From Fictibacillus aquaticus (lineage in GTDB: Bacteria; Bacillota; Bacilli; Bacillales; Fictibacillaceae): 64,000 bases of DNA. This document shows, piece by piece, positions 55,160 to 63,194 of this stretch. The notes beneath the pieces are model-generated. The model was given only the letters and a program-made list of their open reading frames with translations. It was not told where the DNA came from and made no database searches. Every line of letters begins with the position of its first letter. Within the stretch, counting starts at the first letter, position 1. The position numbers were made by a program, and so were the translations under genes. Where the stretch lies: assembly GCF_002245695.1 (NCBI RefSeq), contig NZ_NOII01000001.1:372001-436000 (forward strand). The letters are read 5' to 3'.

Positions 55160-55256
55160 GGGGTCAGATGCGTAGCTGGTGCTTGCCTGGGTCTTCAAAA
55201 CCTTTTGGGAGGCGCGTGCCGTCTCCGGTGGGTTCGATTCCCACATGGTCCCGCCA
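55160..55256 (+). tRNA. selC: tRNA-Sec, anticodon UCA
   Basis: A 97-nt tRNA-like gene with encoded CCA. T-arm GTGGG-TTCGATT-CCCAC is perfect; discriminator G; anticodon TCA in loop CTTCAAA; long variable arm (GGAGGC/GCC..CTCC). The acceptor stem GGGGTCA/TGGTCCC has two wobbles, and an eighth pair would be G-A. The D stem needs one bulged U, and the anticodon stem has a U-U and a G-U. Length and spacing fit bacterial tRNA-Sec, and it lies beside selB, but the 5' half looks weak. Confidence 0.8.
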
Positions 55257-55298
55257 TACATATCTTTTTGCACTTTTTTATAGATTGAGGTGATCGCC

Positions 55299-55724
55299 TT
55301 GTCCACAGGATTTGGGATATTCATCGTATTCTGGTGTTTGTTTATGTTTTCGATGTTTGCGATTGGCGGTTACTTTATGTTCCGCAAGTTTCTAAAACGC
55401 CTTCCAAAAGAAGACGGCATGAGCATTCTCGACTGGCAGGATCATTACATCAATGAAACTCGTCATCTATGGAGCGAAGATCAAATCGCTTTCCTTGATG
55501 AACTTGTCGCACCTGTTCCCGAGCTGTTCCGTGATATTGCAAAAGCAAAAATCGCAGGAACAATCGGAGAGATCGCACTGAAAGAAAAAGCACGGAACAT
55601 GACGCAAGACCTGATCGTCCGCGGCTATATTATCGCTACACCAAAGCGGGATCATAAATGGCTGATCAAGACATTGAAAAAGAAGCAGGTCGATCTTGCT
55701 CCCTATCAAAGCCTGCTAGGCTGA
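55299..55724 (+). CDS. yneK: YneK-family membrane protein (DUF2621)
   Basis: A 141-residue protein with one N-terminal membrane span (about residues 5-25) and a cytosolic helical domain. It matches YneK of B. subtilis by pattern (FKKRLPKEDGM-like segment, WSEDQIAFLDELV) and neighbourhood. TTG 55299 eight bases after GAGGTGATC. It follows tRNA-Sec closely. Function unknown. Confidence 0.82.
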   Translation: MSTGFGIFIVFWCLFMFSMFAIGGYFMFRKFLKRLPKEDGMSILDWQDHYINETRHLWSEDQIAFLDELVAPVPELFRDIAKAKIAGTIGEIALKEKARNMTQDLIVRGYIIATPKRDHKWLIKTLKKKQVDLAPYQSLLG

Positions 55725-55761
55725 AAAAAGCTTCCTTCAAAGTATTGAAGGAAGCTTTTTT
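55724..55761. terminator. Bidirectional terminator, yneK / ccdC
   Basis: Sixteen-base perfect stem AAAAAAGCTTCCTTCA/TGAAGGAAGCTTTTTT with a 6-nt loop. Confidence 0.93.
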
Positions 55762-56219
55762 CATGCTTGTTTTTCAATTTGTTTATATCGATATGCCATC
55801 GTCATCCGCCATGGAAGGAGCATACCGAAAGCGATAATAAAGAAGATCCCGCTCGTTTCTTCATAAGAGATATGCTTTTCAAAATAAATCTTCATTAGCA
55901 GTCTGAGGATAAACAGTCCGGCAAATATAAACAGAAACGCTTTTGACCTTACCATATAGATGCCGTCGCTTTTCTTTTCAAACTTTGTTGTGAGGATCAG
56001 AAGCAGAGAGAACAGAACCCCCGTCAAGAACGCTTCTCCCGCTTCAATTAATGGAATTCTGAAGACTGGAAATAAGAACATGGCAAAACCTGTGCTCATA
56101 AAGAGCGGCGGCAAGATGATCGTCTTTAAAGATACAGGCTTTTTAGAGGCTCTGACCCTGATTCCCATCACAATAACAGCCATGACAACGGCCATAATAC
56201 CGCTTAATGCAATTAACAT
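55761..56219 (-). CDS. ccdC: Cytochrome c biogenesis-linked membrane protein CcdC
   Basis: A 152-residue protein with about five hydrophobic segments (DUF1453/CcdC family). ATG 56217-56219 with GGAAGG upstream. In B. subtilis ccdC is in one locus with ccdA; here an MrpB-like gene lies between. Role in cytochrome c maturation is assumed from family, though ccdC is dispensable in B. subtilis. Confidence 0.82.
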   Translation of the reverse strand: MLIALSGIMAVVMAVIVMGIRVRASKKPVSLKTIILPPLFMSTGFAMFLFPVFRIPLIEAGEAFLTGVLFSLLLILTTKFEKKSDGIYMVRSKAFLFIFAGLFILRLLMKIYFEKHISYEETSGIFFIIAFGMLLPWRMTMAYRYKQIEKQA

Positions 56220-56226
56220 ATTTCTA

Positions 56227-56673
56227 TCAACCTTCCTGGTGTTCTTGGTCCCCGCTATCGCCTGCAATTGCCAGAATAATGGTCATCGTGATTCCGACAA
56301 CTGTCAGATACACCCCAAGGTCAAACAGCATCGCAGTTGCAAGTTCTGTCTTGCCCAACAGCGGAAGATTAAAGTAGCCAAACGTATGGCTGAAAAACTC
56401 GGCGCCAAATATAAACGAGCCGGCTCCTGTCAGCACCGCTATCAGAAGTCCTGCACCGATAAAAGAGCGGAAGTCTACTCTGATCACTCTTTTCATCGCT
56501 GACATACCATATGAAATGTATAAAAGAAGCAAGGCGCCTGAGGCCATCAGTCCGCCGACAAAGCCTCCTCCGGGTGCATTATGCCCTGAAAAGAAAGAGT
56601 TTACAGAAAAAGCAAGAATAATAAATACGATGATATTAGCGGTCGTCTTTAATATTAAATCATTGCTGCGCAT
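56227..56673 (-). CDS. Orphan MrpB/MnhB-type Na+/H+ antiporter subunit
   Basis: A 148-residue protein with four membrane spans. LKTTANIIVFIILAFSVNSFFSGHNAPGGGFVGGLMAS is the MnhB signature (GHNxPGGGFxGGL). Normally encoded in the seven-gene mrp/mnh operon; no other mrp gene is near. It replaces the response-regulator gene yneI that stands between ccdA and ccdC in B. subtilis. ATG with AAGGAGTG. Confidence 0.88.
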   Translation of the reverse strand: MRSNDLILKTTANIIVFIILAFSVNSFFSGHNAPGGGFVGGLMASGALLLLYISYGMSAMKRVIRVDFRSFIGAGLLIAVLTGAGSFIFGAEFFSHTFGYFNLPLLGKTELATAMLFDLGVYLTVVGITMTIILAIAGDSGDQEHQEG

Positions 56674-56694
56674 TTTTTCACTCCTTACTGCTGC

Positions 56695-57405
56695 TTAAAA
56701 GCCTTGAAACCCGCCAAAAAGATTGTTTGTTAGAAGGGATGTCAAATAAGTAAGCCAGTCAAAATAAAGCAGAACCCCCATCGCGACCATTAAGACTCCG
56801 CCGCCTTTTAAAAATTGACGGTTGTATTTCTTAATGATTGTAAGCTTATCAAGAAAAAAGCTTAGAAAAAAGAAAGGCACCGCAAATCCTAATACATAAA
56901 AGAACATGTAAAACATACCCGCGCCGGGGTTCGTCAATGCAAGTGCCATCACCCCGCCAAGGATAGGGCCTGTGCATGGTGTCCATCCCGCTGCGAATCC
57001 GATTCCGATCAGGACAGATCCCGCAAATCCAGAAGGCCTCTGCTGAAAACGGAGCTTTTTGTCCTGCATCAGAAATTTAGGTGTGAAGATTCCGAGAACG
57101 ATCAGCCCGAAAATCACGATAAAAATCGCTCCAGCTTGTCTGAGCAAGTCTTTGTATTCAAAAAAAACGCTTCCGATAAAAGATGAGCTCAATCCGATCA
57201 CGATAAAGACAACGGAAAATCCGACGAGGAAAAATAGCGTGTGCAGCATTGCTTTTCTTCTGAACATTCCTTTTTCTTCTTTAAGCTCAGCAACCGACAT
57301 CCCTGTTATGTATGATAAGAACGCGGGATAGAGCGGCAGACAGCACGGCGACACGAAAGATAAAAGCCCTGCACCGAACGCAAGCAGCACATTTAGGTCA
57401 TTCAT
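56695..57405 (-). CDS. ccdA: Cytochrome c biogenesis thiol transporter CcdA
   Basis: A 236-residue DsbD/CcdA-family protein with six membrane spans. The redox cysteines are visible in FVSPCCLPLYP (helix 1) and GWTPCTGPILGG (helix 4). It passes reducing power from thioredoxin to extracytoplasmic ResA-type proteins for heme attachment and to spore envelope thiols. ATG with AAGGGGGA. Upstream is repeat DNA. Confidence 0.95.
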   Translation of the reverse strand: MNDLNVLLAFGAGLLSFVSPCCLPLYPAFLSYITGMSVAELKEEKGMFRRKAMLHTLFFLVGFSVVFIVIGLSSSFIGSVFFEYKDLLRQAGAIFIVIFGLIVLGIFTPKFLMQDKKLRFQQRPSGFAGSVLIGIGFAAGWTPCTGPILGGVMALALTNPGAGMFYMFFYVLGFAVPFFFLSFFLDKLTIIKKYNRQFLKGGGVLMVAMGVLLYFDWLTYLTSLLTNNLFGGFQGF

Positions 57406-57478
57406 TATAATCCCCCTTATTTACAATTCTTATCTTAATAGAAAACGCCGAACAACTCAACAAAACTCATATCCATAT

Positions 57479-57934
57479 AAAAGACTCTTTACGCAAACTT
57501 TGCTGCTATTAATGAACTCAAAAGAAGAGGTTGATCTCCGTTTCAGGCGCACGCTTTCCGCGGGGCGTGGCGAAAAGCACGGGTCGGCTCGTTCAGGCCC
57601 GACAAGCAAAAGGGAAAGGGGCCGGTAAGTCGCTCTTTGACTTATTGGACACTTGCTCTTTTGACCTCGAGTGGCTAGCCGTTTTCTGCTGGACAGGTGA
57701 GCCCTTCCGTCGCATGCGCCATTGGAAGGTCTCAACTGTCTCACTAATCCCGTCGGAGTCGGCACCTTTCACTACGATCAACTTTATCAACGATGCATTC
57801 AAGATGATTGAGCCTTCAGTCACAGCCAATGATACTAAAATCGAAACATTTCTATAGATTAAGTGCTGAAGCTGACCTTCTGTACCCAACTTCGCTGAAC
57901 TAACAAACCGTTTTAAAAGCAACAATCTAGAAAA
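57479..57934. repeat. Bacillaceae intergenic repeat, copy 1 (long form)
   Basis: GC-rich core 57530-57782 begins GTTGATCTCCGTTTCAGGCG and ends GGAGTCGGCACCTTTCACTA then CGATCAAC, so its ends form an inverted GTTGAT/ATCAAC pair. Flanks AAAAGACT...TTGCTATT-like and TAACAAACCGTT...AGCAACAATC are shared with copy 2. It has about 125 nt more inside the core than copy 2. Confidence 0.85.
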
Positions 57935-57956
57935 TAATTAGTGCCATGCATAAAGA

Positions 57957-57983
57957 GAAAAAAGCCCAGTGCAGGACTTTTTT
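57957..57983 (-). terminator. Terminator of the ABC exporter genes
   Basis: Minus-strand stem AAAAAAGTCC/GGGCTTTTTT with one G-U, just after the second ABC gene. Confidence 0.85.
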
Positions 57984-57991
57984 CGTCGTTG

Positions 57992-59776
57992 TTATATTGC
58001 TTCCACTCCAGTTCCCTGCTGAAGCAAGTACATTTTATGATAAAGTCCGTTCTGCCTGAGAAGTTCCTGATGTGTGCCGCGTTCTGCGATCTTCCCTTTA
58101 TGCAAAACAAGGATCTGGTCCGCGTCCTGGATGGTCGAAAGTCTGTGAGCGATCGCGATAGTCGTTCTTCCGTGCCTCATTTTCTTCAGCGCTTCTTGTA
58201 TTTCTTCTTCAGTCTCTGTGTCGATGTTGGCCGTCGCCTCATCGAGAATTAAAATCTTAGGCTGAAACGCCATCGTTCTGGCAAAAGAAATCAGCTGCCT
58301 CTGGCCGCTTGATAAGCCGCTTCCTCTTTCGCCGACAGCTGTCTGATAGCTTTCTGGAAGTTTTTCAATGAATTTCGATGCCTGAACGAATTCAGCAGCA
58401 TGATGGACTTCTTCTCCGCTTTTTCGGTTCATCGATATATTTTCATGTATATTACCGGCAAAAAGAAATGAGTCCTGCAGGACAAGTCCTATTTTAGAAC
58501 GCAGTTCCCTGTTATCATAGGCCTGCAAATCCTCGCCGTCTATGGTGATAGTCCCGTTATCCGGCGTGTAAAATCGCATCAGCAGGCTGATAATAGAACT
58601 CTTTCCGCTGCCAGTATGTCCGACAAGAGCCACAGTCGTCCCTGGTTCTGCCGTAAAGCTGATGTTATGGAGAACATCCTGCTTTCCGTCATATGAGAAT
58701 GTGACATTGCAGAATTCAATTCTCCCCCCTTCGATCCGAGGCTCACCTTCTCCCATTTTACCTGGTGCCATTTCTCGTTCATCCATCACCTGAAAAACAC
58801 GCCCAGCTGAGATGACAGCCTGCTGAAACATGGACAGACGCATCATCATCATGTTCACCGGCTCAAAAAAGCGGTCGAGGTAATTGATAAACGCATATAC
58901 AACCCCGATCTCAACAGACGTCTGGAATGAGGCAAAGCCAAAATAGCTTAATATAGTCACAAGTGCGGCCATATAGATCACATCAACTGCCGGCCGCAGT
59001 AGCAGTCCGTTATAAGTGATGTTTTTCATTTGAGCTTTTGCGTGGCTTTCGTTAATCTCCTTAAATTCACGCTTCATTCTTTTTTGCTGGTTGTATGCCT
59101 GTATAATCGCCATACCCTGTAAAGATTCGTTCAGCCGTGCGTTCAGCAGACTGAGGCGTTCACGCATCTCAAAGAAAGACCGCGAACTATATTTCCTGTA
59201 CATCCACATGATCCATAAAATAACGGGTACGAGAATCATACAATAAAGAGCAAGCTTTGCATTTAAATAAAACATCACAGCGAAAATCCCGAGCAAATAC
59301 ACGATATTCTGCACAAAAGTCGAAAGGACGCTCACATACAGGTCCTTGATTGCCTCTGTATCATTCGTTATTTTTGAAACGAGGCTTCCCACTGGTGTCC
59401 TGTCAAAGAACTTCAGGCCAAGCCGGTGTACAGCTTCATACATTTGTACACGAAGGTCCTGGATGATGTTGAGTGCGATAGACTGAAAAAGAACAAATTG
59501 TGTATAGTTAACGGCCGCTGCGGCGGCAACAAGCAGCAAATAGCCTCCGCCAAGGAGCAGCATCGTTTTTTCTTCAAAATTCCCAGGCGTTAAATAATCA
59601 TCGATAAACACTTTAACAACAAGAGGCGCCAGCAGTTCAAGCGCTGTTGCCATAAGAAGCAGGAAAAAGGCAAGAGTAAGCTTCTTTTTATATGGCCGCA
59701 TGAATGACATAAGCCTCCAGAAAACCCGCTTTTGATCGATTCCAGCCACATCTTCACTAATCTGTTTTGATTCCAT
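57992..59776 (-). CDS. ABC exporter half-transporter, canonical partner (YheH/YfiC-like)
   Basis: A 594-residue TMD-NBD protein: six membrane spans (about 1-315) then an ATPase domain. Walker A GHTGSGKSS, Walker B ILILDEATANID with catalytic Glu, signature altered to LSSGQRQ. This non-canonical signature pairs with the degenerate Walker B of its partner. ATG 59774-59776 overlaps the stop region of the upstream gene (GGGGGG-TTAAG-ATG). Likely a heterodimeric drug or lipid exporter. Confidence 0.88.
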   Translation of the reverse strand: MESKQISEDVAGIDQKRVFWRLMSFMRPYKKKLTLAFFLLLMATALELLAPLVVKVFIDDYLTPGNFEEKTMLLLGGGYLLLVAAAAAVNYTQFVLFQSIALNIIQDLRVQMYEAVHRLGLKFFDRTPVGSLVSKITNDTEAIKDLYVSVLSTFVQNIVYLLGIFAVMFYLNAKLALYCMILVPVILWIMWMYRKYSSRSFFEMRERLSLLNARLNESLQGMAIIQAYNQQKRMKREFKEINESHAKAQMKNITYNGLLLRPAVDVIYMAALVTILSYFGFASFQTSVEIGVVYAFINYLDRFFEPVNMMMMRLSMFQQAVISAGRVFQVMDEREMAPGKMGEGEPRIEGGRIEFCNVTFSYDGKQDVLHNISFTAEPGTTVALVGHTGSGKSSIISLLMRFYTPDNGTITIDGEDLQAYDNRELRSKIGLVLQDSFLFAGNIHENISMNRKSGEEVHHAAEFVQASKFIEKLPESYQTAVGERGSGLSSGQRQLISFARTMAFQPKILILDEATANIDTETEEEIQEALKKMRHGRTTIAIAHRLSTIQDADQILVLHKGKIAERGTHQELLRQNGLYHKMYLLQQGTGVEAI

Positions 59777-59777
59777 C

Positions 59778-61523
59778 TTAACCCCCCTGCGCAATCAGCG
59801 ATTCGAGTGCCTGCCTTTGAAGCGTATCCTTATACCAGCCCTCATCGCTCTTAAGCTGTTCATGTGTCCCTTGCTGTACAGCTCTGCCCTCGTCCAGGAC
59901 AATAATCCAGTCTGCGTGTGCGATCGATGATAGTCTGTGAGCGGTAATTACGGTTGTTTTTCCGCTGCGGATGGTTTTAAGGCTATTCAATATCTTTTCT
60001 TCTGTTTTCGCGTCAACTGCCGAAAGTGAATCATCCAGAATAAGCACATCCCCGCCATGAAGGAGAGCACGGGCGATAGATATTCTTTGTTTTTGTCCGC
60101 CAGAAAGCATCACACCCCGCTCTCCAACGACCGTTTCGTATCCTTCTTTAAAAGCTGCGATATCCTCATGAACTGCCGCTCTTTCTGCTGCTTCCTTCAC
60201 ATCCAGAAATGGGGCATCGTACTTTGAAAAAGCAATATTTTCCCTTATACTGGCCGAAAATAAAAAGTGATCCTGAGGCACATAGCTGATCAGCTTCTTC
60301 ACCGATTCATTTGTAAATGAAGCAATATCAAGCTCACCTAAAAAAATGCTGCCCTCACCTGTATCATATTCACGCATTAACAGCCGGCATAAAGTCGTTT
60401 TGCCGCTCCCTGTCTTGCCTGTTATCCCGAGTGTCTGCCCTTCTTTAAGATTAAAGGTGATATCCTTCAATGCAGGAATCCTGTCTTTCTGATAGCGGAA
60501 TTCCTCGAGCCTGAACATGATGTCCCCCGCTGAAATAGCTGTTTTCACGCCATTATCGCGTATTACTTCCTCTGTCCCTAGAAGTTTCATCACCCTGTCA
60601 TAAGATGCACGTCCGCGTTCAACGATATTAAACAGCCAGCCAAAAGCCAGCATCGGCCAAATGAGCAGTCCGAGATATGCTGTAAAAGAGACAAGGTCTC
60701 CTAATGACATCTCTCCCTGAACAACAAAAAATGCACCAAAGCTGACAGCAAGAAAAAAGGAAAAGCCGACAATCAGCGAAATGGTCGGATCAAACAGTGA
60801 ATCCACCTTTGCCACCGCCATATTCTTACGGACAGCATCTGCTGACAGTTCTTTAAATGCTGCCGAATCATGTTCCTCCTGCCCGAACGCCTTGATCACC
60901 CTGCTGCCCGATATACTTTCCTGCACTTTATCGTTCAAAGATGAAAAAGCTTCCTGTGCGGCATGAAACCGCTTATGCAGCATCGTCCCATACCGGCTTG
61001 TGGCATATGCCATGAACGGCATCGGAATGAGACTGATCAGCGTCAGCTTCCATGAAATCGTAGTCGCCATCGCTATGAGCGTGAATCCACCCACCATAAG
61101 AGAATCTACTAAAGTCAGCACTCCGTCACCAGCTGTCTGCTGTATCGCCTGAAGATCGTTTGTGGAGTGAGCCATCAGATCACCGACACGCCTTTTTTGA
61201 TAAAATTCGGACGACTGCTTAGTAAAGTGGTCATAAAGCTTTTTACGGAGCAGCAGCGACAGCCTGACAGCGGCGCCGAAGATAAAGATCCTCCATAAAA
61301 ATCGCAAAACGTAAATGACTGCAGCGATGCCTAGCAGCAAACTGCCGTAAGAAATCAGCATTCTTTCTGTAAGTGTATCTTCCCTCATGTGATCAACGAG
61401 CTGGCCAACCACTTTTGGCGGGATCAGCTGTCCAAGTGAAACAAGGGCCAAAATAAAAATGCCGCCTATATAACTTTTTTTCTCTGATTTAAAAAACCAC
61501 ATCAAATCCTTAAAGATGTTCAT
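59778..61523 (-). CDS. ABC exporter half-transporter with degenerate site (YheI-like)
   Basis: A 581-residue TMD-NBD protein. Walker A GKTGSGKTT and signature LSGGQKQRI are canonical, but Walker B is VLILDDSLSAVD, with Asp in place of the catalytic Glu. Such a change marks the inactive site of heterodimers like BmrCD and TM287/288. ATG 61521-61523 is seven bases after GGGGG. Upstream lies repeat copy 2. Confidence 0.88.
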   Translation of the reverse strand: MNIFKDLMWFFKSEKKSYIGGIFILALVSLGQLIPPKVVGQLVDHMREDTLTERMLISYGSLLLGIAAVIYVLRFLWRIFIFGAAVRLSLLLRKKLYDHFTKQSSEFYQKRRVGDLMAHSTNDLQAIQQTAGDGVLTLVDSLMVGGFTLIAMATTISWKLTLISLIPMPFMAYATSRYGTMLHKRFHAAQEAFSSLNDKVQESISGSRVIKAFGQEEHDSAAFKELSADAVRKNMAVAKVDSLFDPTISLIVGFSFFLAVSFGAFFVVQGEMSLGDLVSFTAYLGLLIWPMLAFGWLFNIVERGRASYDRVMKLLGTEEVIRDNGVKTAISAGDIMFRLEEFRYQKDRIPALKDITFNLKEGQTLGITGKTGSGKTTLCRLLMREYDTGEGSIFLGELDIASFTNESVKKLISYVPQDHFLFSASIRENIAFSKYDAPFLDVKEAAERAAVHEDIAAFKEGYETVVGERGVMLSGGQKQRISIARALLHGGDVLILDDSLSAVDAKTEEKILNSLKTIRSGKTTVITAHRLSSIAHADWIIVLDEGRAVQQGTHEQLKSDEGWYKDTLQRQALESLIAQGG

Positions 61524-61612
61524 CCGCATACCCCCTTGTTGAAAACATTATTATTTTACCAAAAAATGAAAATTCAAAAAAGATTCATTAGACTTAGCTT
61601 CCTCTTTTCAAT

Positions 61613-61638
61613 TAAAAAAGCCTCCATTTCTGGAGGGC
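61613..61638 (-). terminator. Hairpin upstream of the ABC genes resembling the selU terminator
   Basis: Minus-strand GCCCTCCA/TGGAGGC stem followed by six U. The sequence around it (AATTAAAAAAGCCT.CATTTCTG) closely copies the selU terminator at 62051-62080, as if duplicated. Confidence 0.7.
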
Positions 61639-61675
61639 ATTGAAAAACCTTCTGAATCTTGCGGGTTTGTCTTTT

Positions 61676-62040
61676 AAAAGACTGTTCTCGTAAAAATGTG
61701 TTGCTATTAAAGAAATCAAAGCAGAGGTTGATCTCCGTTTCAGGCGCACGCTTTCCGCGGGGCAGGCGGTGAGCCCCCTCGCCGCTACGCGACATTGAGT
61801 GGTCTCACCTTCCTGCTTGTCCCGCAGGAGTCGGCACCTTACACTGCGATCAACTTTGTCAATGATGGATTCAAGATGATTAATTGATGTGATTTATGTT
61901 TTCACCCAGAAGTATTGAAATAAGCTTGGAGTAATTCCTTATGGATTAGGAGTTGTTGCTAAATTCACACCTCAGAGGCAAAACTCCGGTGAACTTTGCT
62001 ATTTAACAAACCGTTCATTAGCAACAATCTTTTAGAAAAG
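61676..62040. repeat. Bacillaceae intergenic repeat, copy 2 (short form)
   Basis: Core 61727-61854 (GTTGATCTCCGTTTCAGGCG ... ACTGCGATCAAC) with the same flanks and orientation as copy 1, but a shorter core of 128 bp. Confidence 0.88.
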
Positions 62041-62050
62041 AGCCTTTAAA

Positions 62051-62080
62051 TTAAAAAAGCCTGCATTTCTGCAGACTTAT
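62051..62080 (-). terminator. Terminator of selU
   Basis: Minus-strand stem AAGTCTGCA/TGCAGGCTT (one G-U) followed by six U; touches the stop codon. Confidence 0.85.
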
Positions 62081-63135
62081 AATTTCCATTGAGTTAAAAC
62101 ATCTTTAATTTTTTCTGCAGCTTCAGGAATGGATTTGACATGAATCTCGACACACTCACTCTCATACCTGTCATGAGCATGGCTGTACCGCGGATCATAA
62201 TAATGTTCTAAAAGAAGTGCGGTCACTGTTTCATAGTCTAGATCATTTATTGCTGTCTTGATTTCAGAAAAGACCTCCGGAGCTATCCTTTTGCCGAGCT
62301 TCATCACAGCTGCTTCTATGTCTTGCTTATATTTTTTCGGCTGATAAAGTCCGCAAATATATTCAACTCTTATCTGAAAAGGGACATGAAGGTAAATTCT
62401 TTTCCCGCTATATTTTCCTTGTAGCAGGAACTCAGGCACTACGGCTCTTCCAATCCGTTTGCTTTCAGATTCTATCATCCAATACGGACTTTCCTCAAGC
62501 TCGCTCAGTCTGTGGTACAGCTGTGCTTCAAAATCTTTTTGTGTTGCGGGACTCTCGCCGATCTGGCCAAAGATTGAGCCTTTATGGCGCGCCATTTTTT
62601 CCATGTTTACAACTGGCAGGCCATCTTGCTGCAAATGACTGAGAATATCAGTCTTCATCGTACCTGTTAATCCTTCAAGTACGATAATGGGCTTATCGGA
62701 TCCATCTAAAGCCGACAGATAAGCGTCGACCTTTTTCCTGTAAGAACGGATTCCACCTTCAGCCTGCACGCATGGTATTCCCATCATAGACATGGTAACA
62801 GCGATGCTTCTGCTTCTCATGCCTCCTCTTGCGCAATAGACAGCCAGTGTTTTTTCAGGATGATCTTCTGCCAGTTTTTTTACGGTTTCATAAATTTCAG
62901 GCAGCTTAGAAGAAGCAATCTCTATCCCTCTCATTTTCGCAGCATCTTGGCTAACTTGCTTGTAAAGAGTCCCCACCTCTGCTCTTTCATCATTTGAAAA
63001 TATAGGGATATTGACAGCTCCCGGCATCCTGAAATCTTCAAATTCCTGAGGAGACCGGACATCGATTAAAATATGCTGCTCCAGTTTATTAAGGATTTCA
63101 TCAATCATGACAGTGTGAATACTTTCTTCGTTCAT
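62077..63135 (-). CDS. selU: tRNA 2-selenouridine synthase
   Basis: A 352-residue protein: N-terminal rhodanese domain with the active Cys in VYCARGGMRSRS (about residue 91) and a C-terminal P-loop domain. It replaces sulfur by selenium in 5-substituted 2-thiouridine at wobble position 34 of Lys, Glu and Gln tRNAs using selenophosphate from SelD (SelU/MnmH/YbbB). The P-loop reads GLTGTMKT, with Met where Gly is expected. ATG 63133-63135 after AAGAAGGG. Upstream of the repeats; downstream of yneF. Confidence 0.93.
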   Translation of the reverse strand: MNEESIHTVMIDEILNKLEQHILIDVRSPQEFEDFRMPGAVNIPIFSNDERAEVGTLYKQVSQDAAKMRGIEIASSKLPEIYETVKKLAEDHPEKTLAVYCARGGMRSRSIAVTMSMMGIPCVQAEGGIRSYRKKVDAYLSALDGSDKPIIVLEGLTGTMKTDILSHLQQDGLPVVNMEKMARHKGSIFGQIGESPATQKDFEAQLYHRLSELEESPYWMIESESKRIGRAVVPEFLLQGKYSGKRIYLHVPFQIRVEYICGLYQPKKYKQDIEAAVMKLGKRIAPEVFSEIKTAINDLDYETVTALLLEHYYDPRYSHAHDRYESECVEIHVKSIPEAAEKIKDVLTQWKL

Positions 63136-63159
63136 TGTAAACCCTTCTTTCAATTATAG

Positions 63160-63186
63160 AAAAAGCACCCGCAGATAGGGGTGCTC
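63160..63186 (-). terminator. Terminator of yneF
   Basis: Seven-base stem AGCACCC/GGGTGCT and UUUUUC tail on the minus strand. Confidence 0.8.
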
Positions 63187-63194
63187 GGTCTTCG

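Noticed and set aside
57531-57857. Open frame on the plus strand inside repeat copy 1
   Set aside because: It lies wholly within the repeat, has no ribosome site, and is not kept in copy 2.
61574-61795. Open frame on the minus strand over repeat copy 2
   Set aside because: Runs through the repeat and a terminator hairpin; Arg-rich low-complexity product and no ribosome site.
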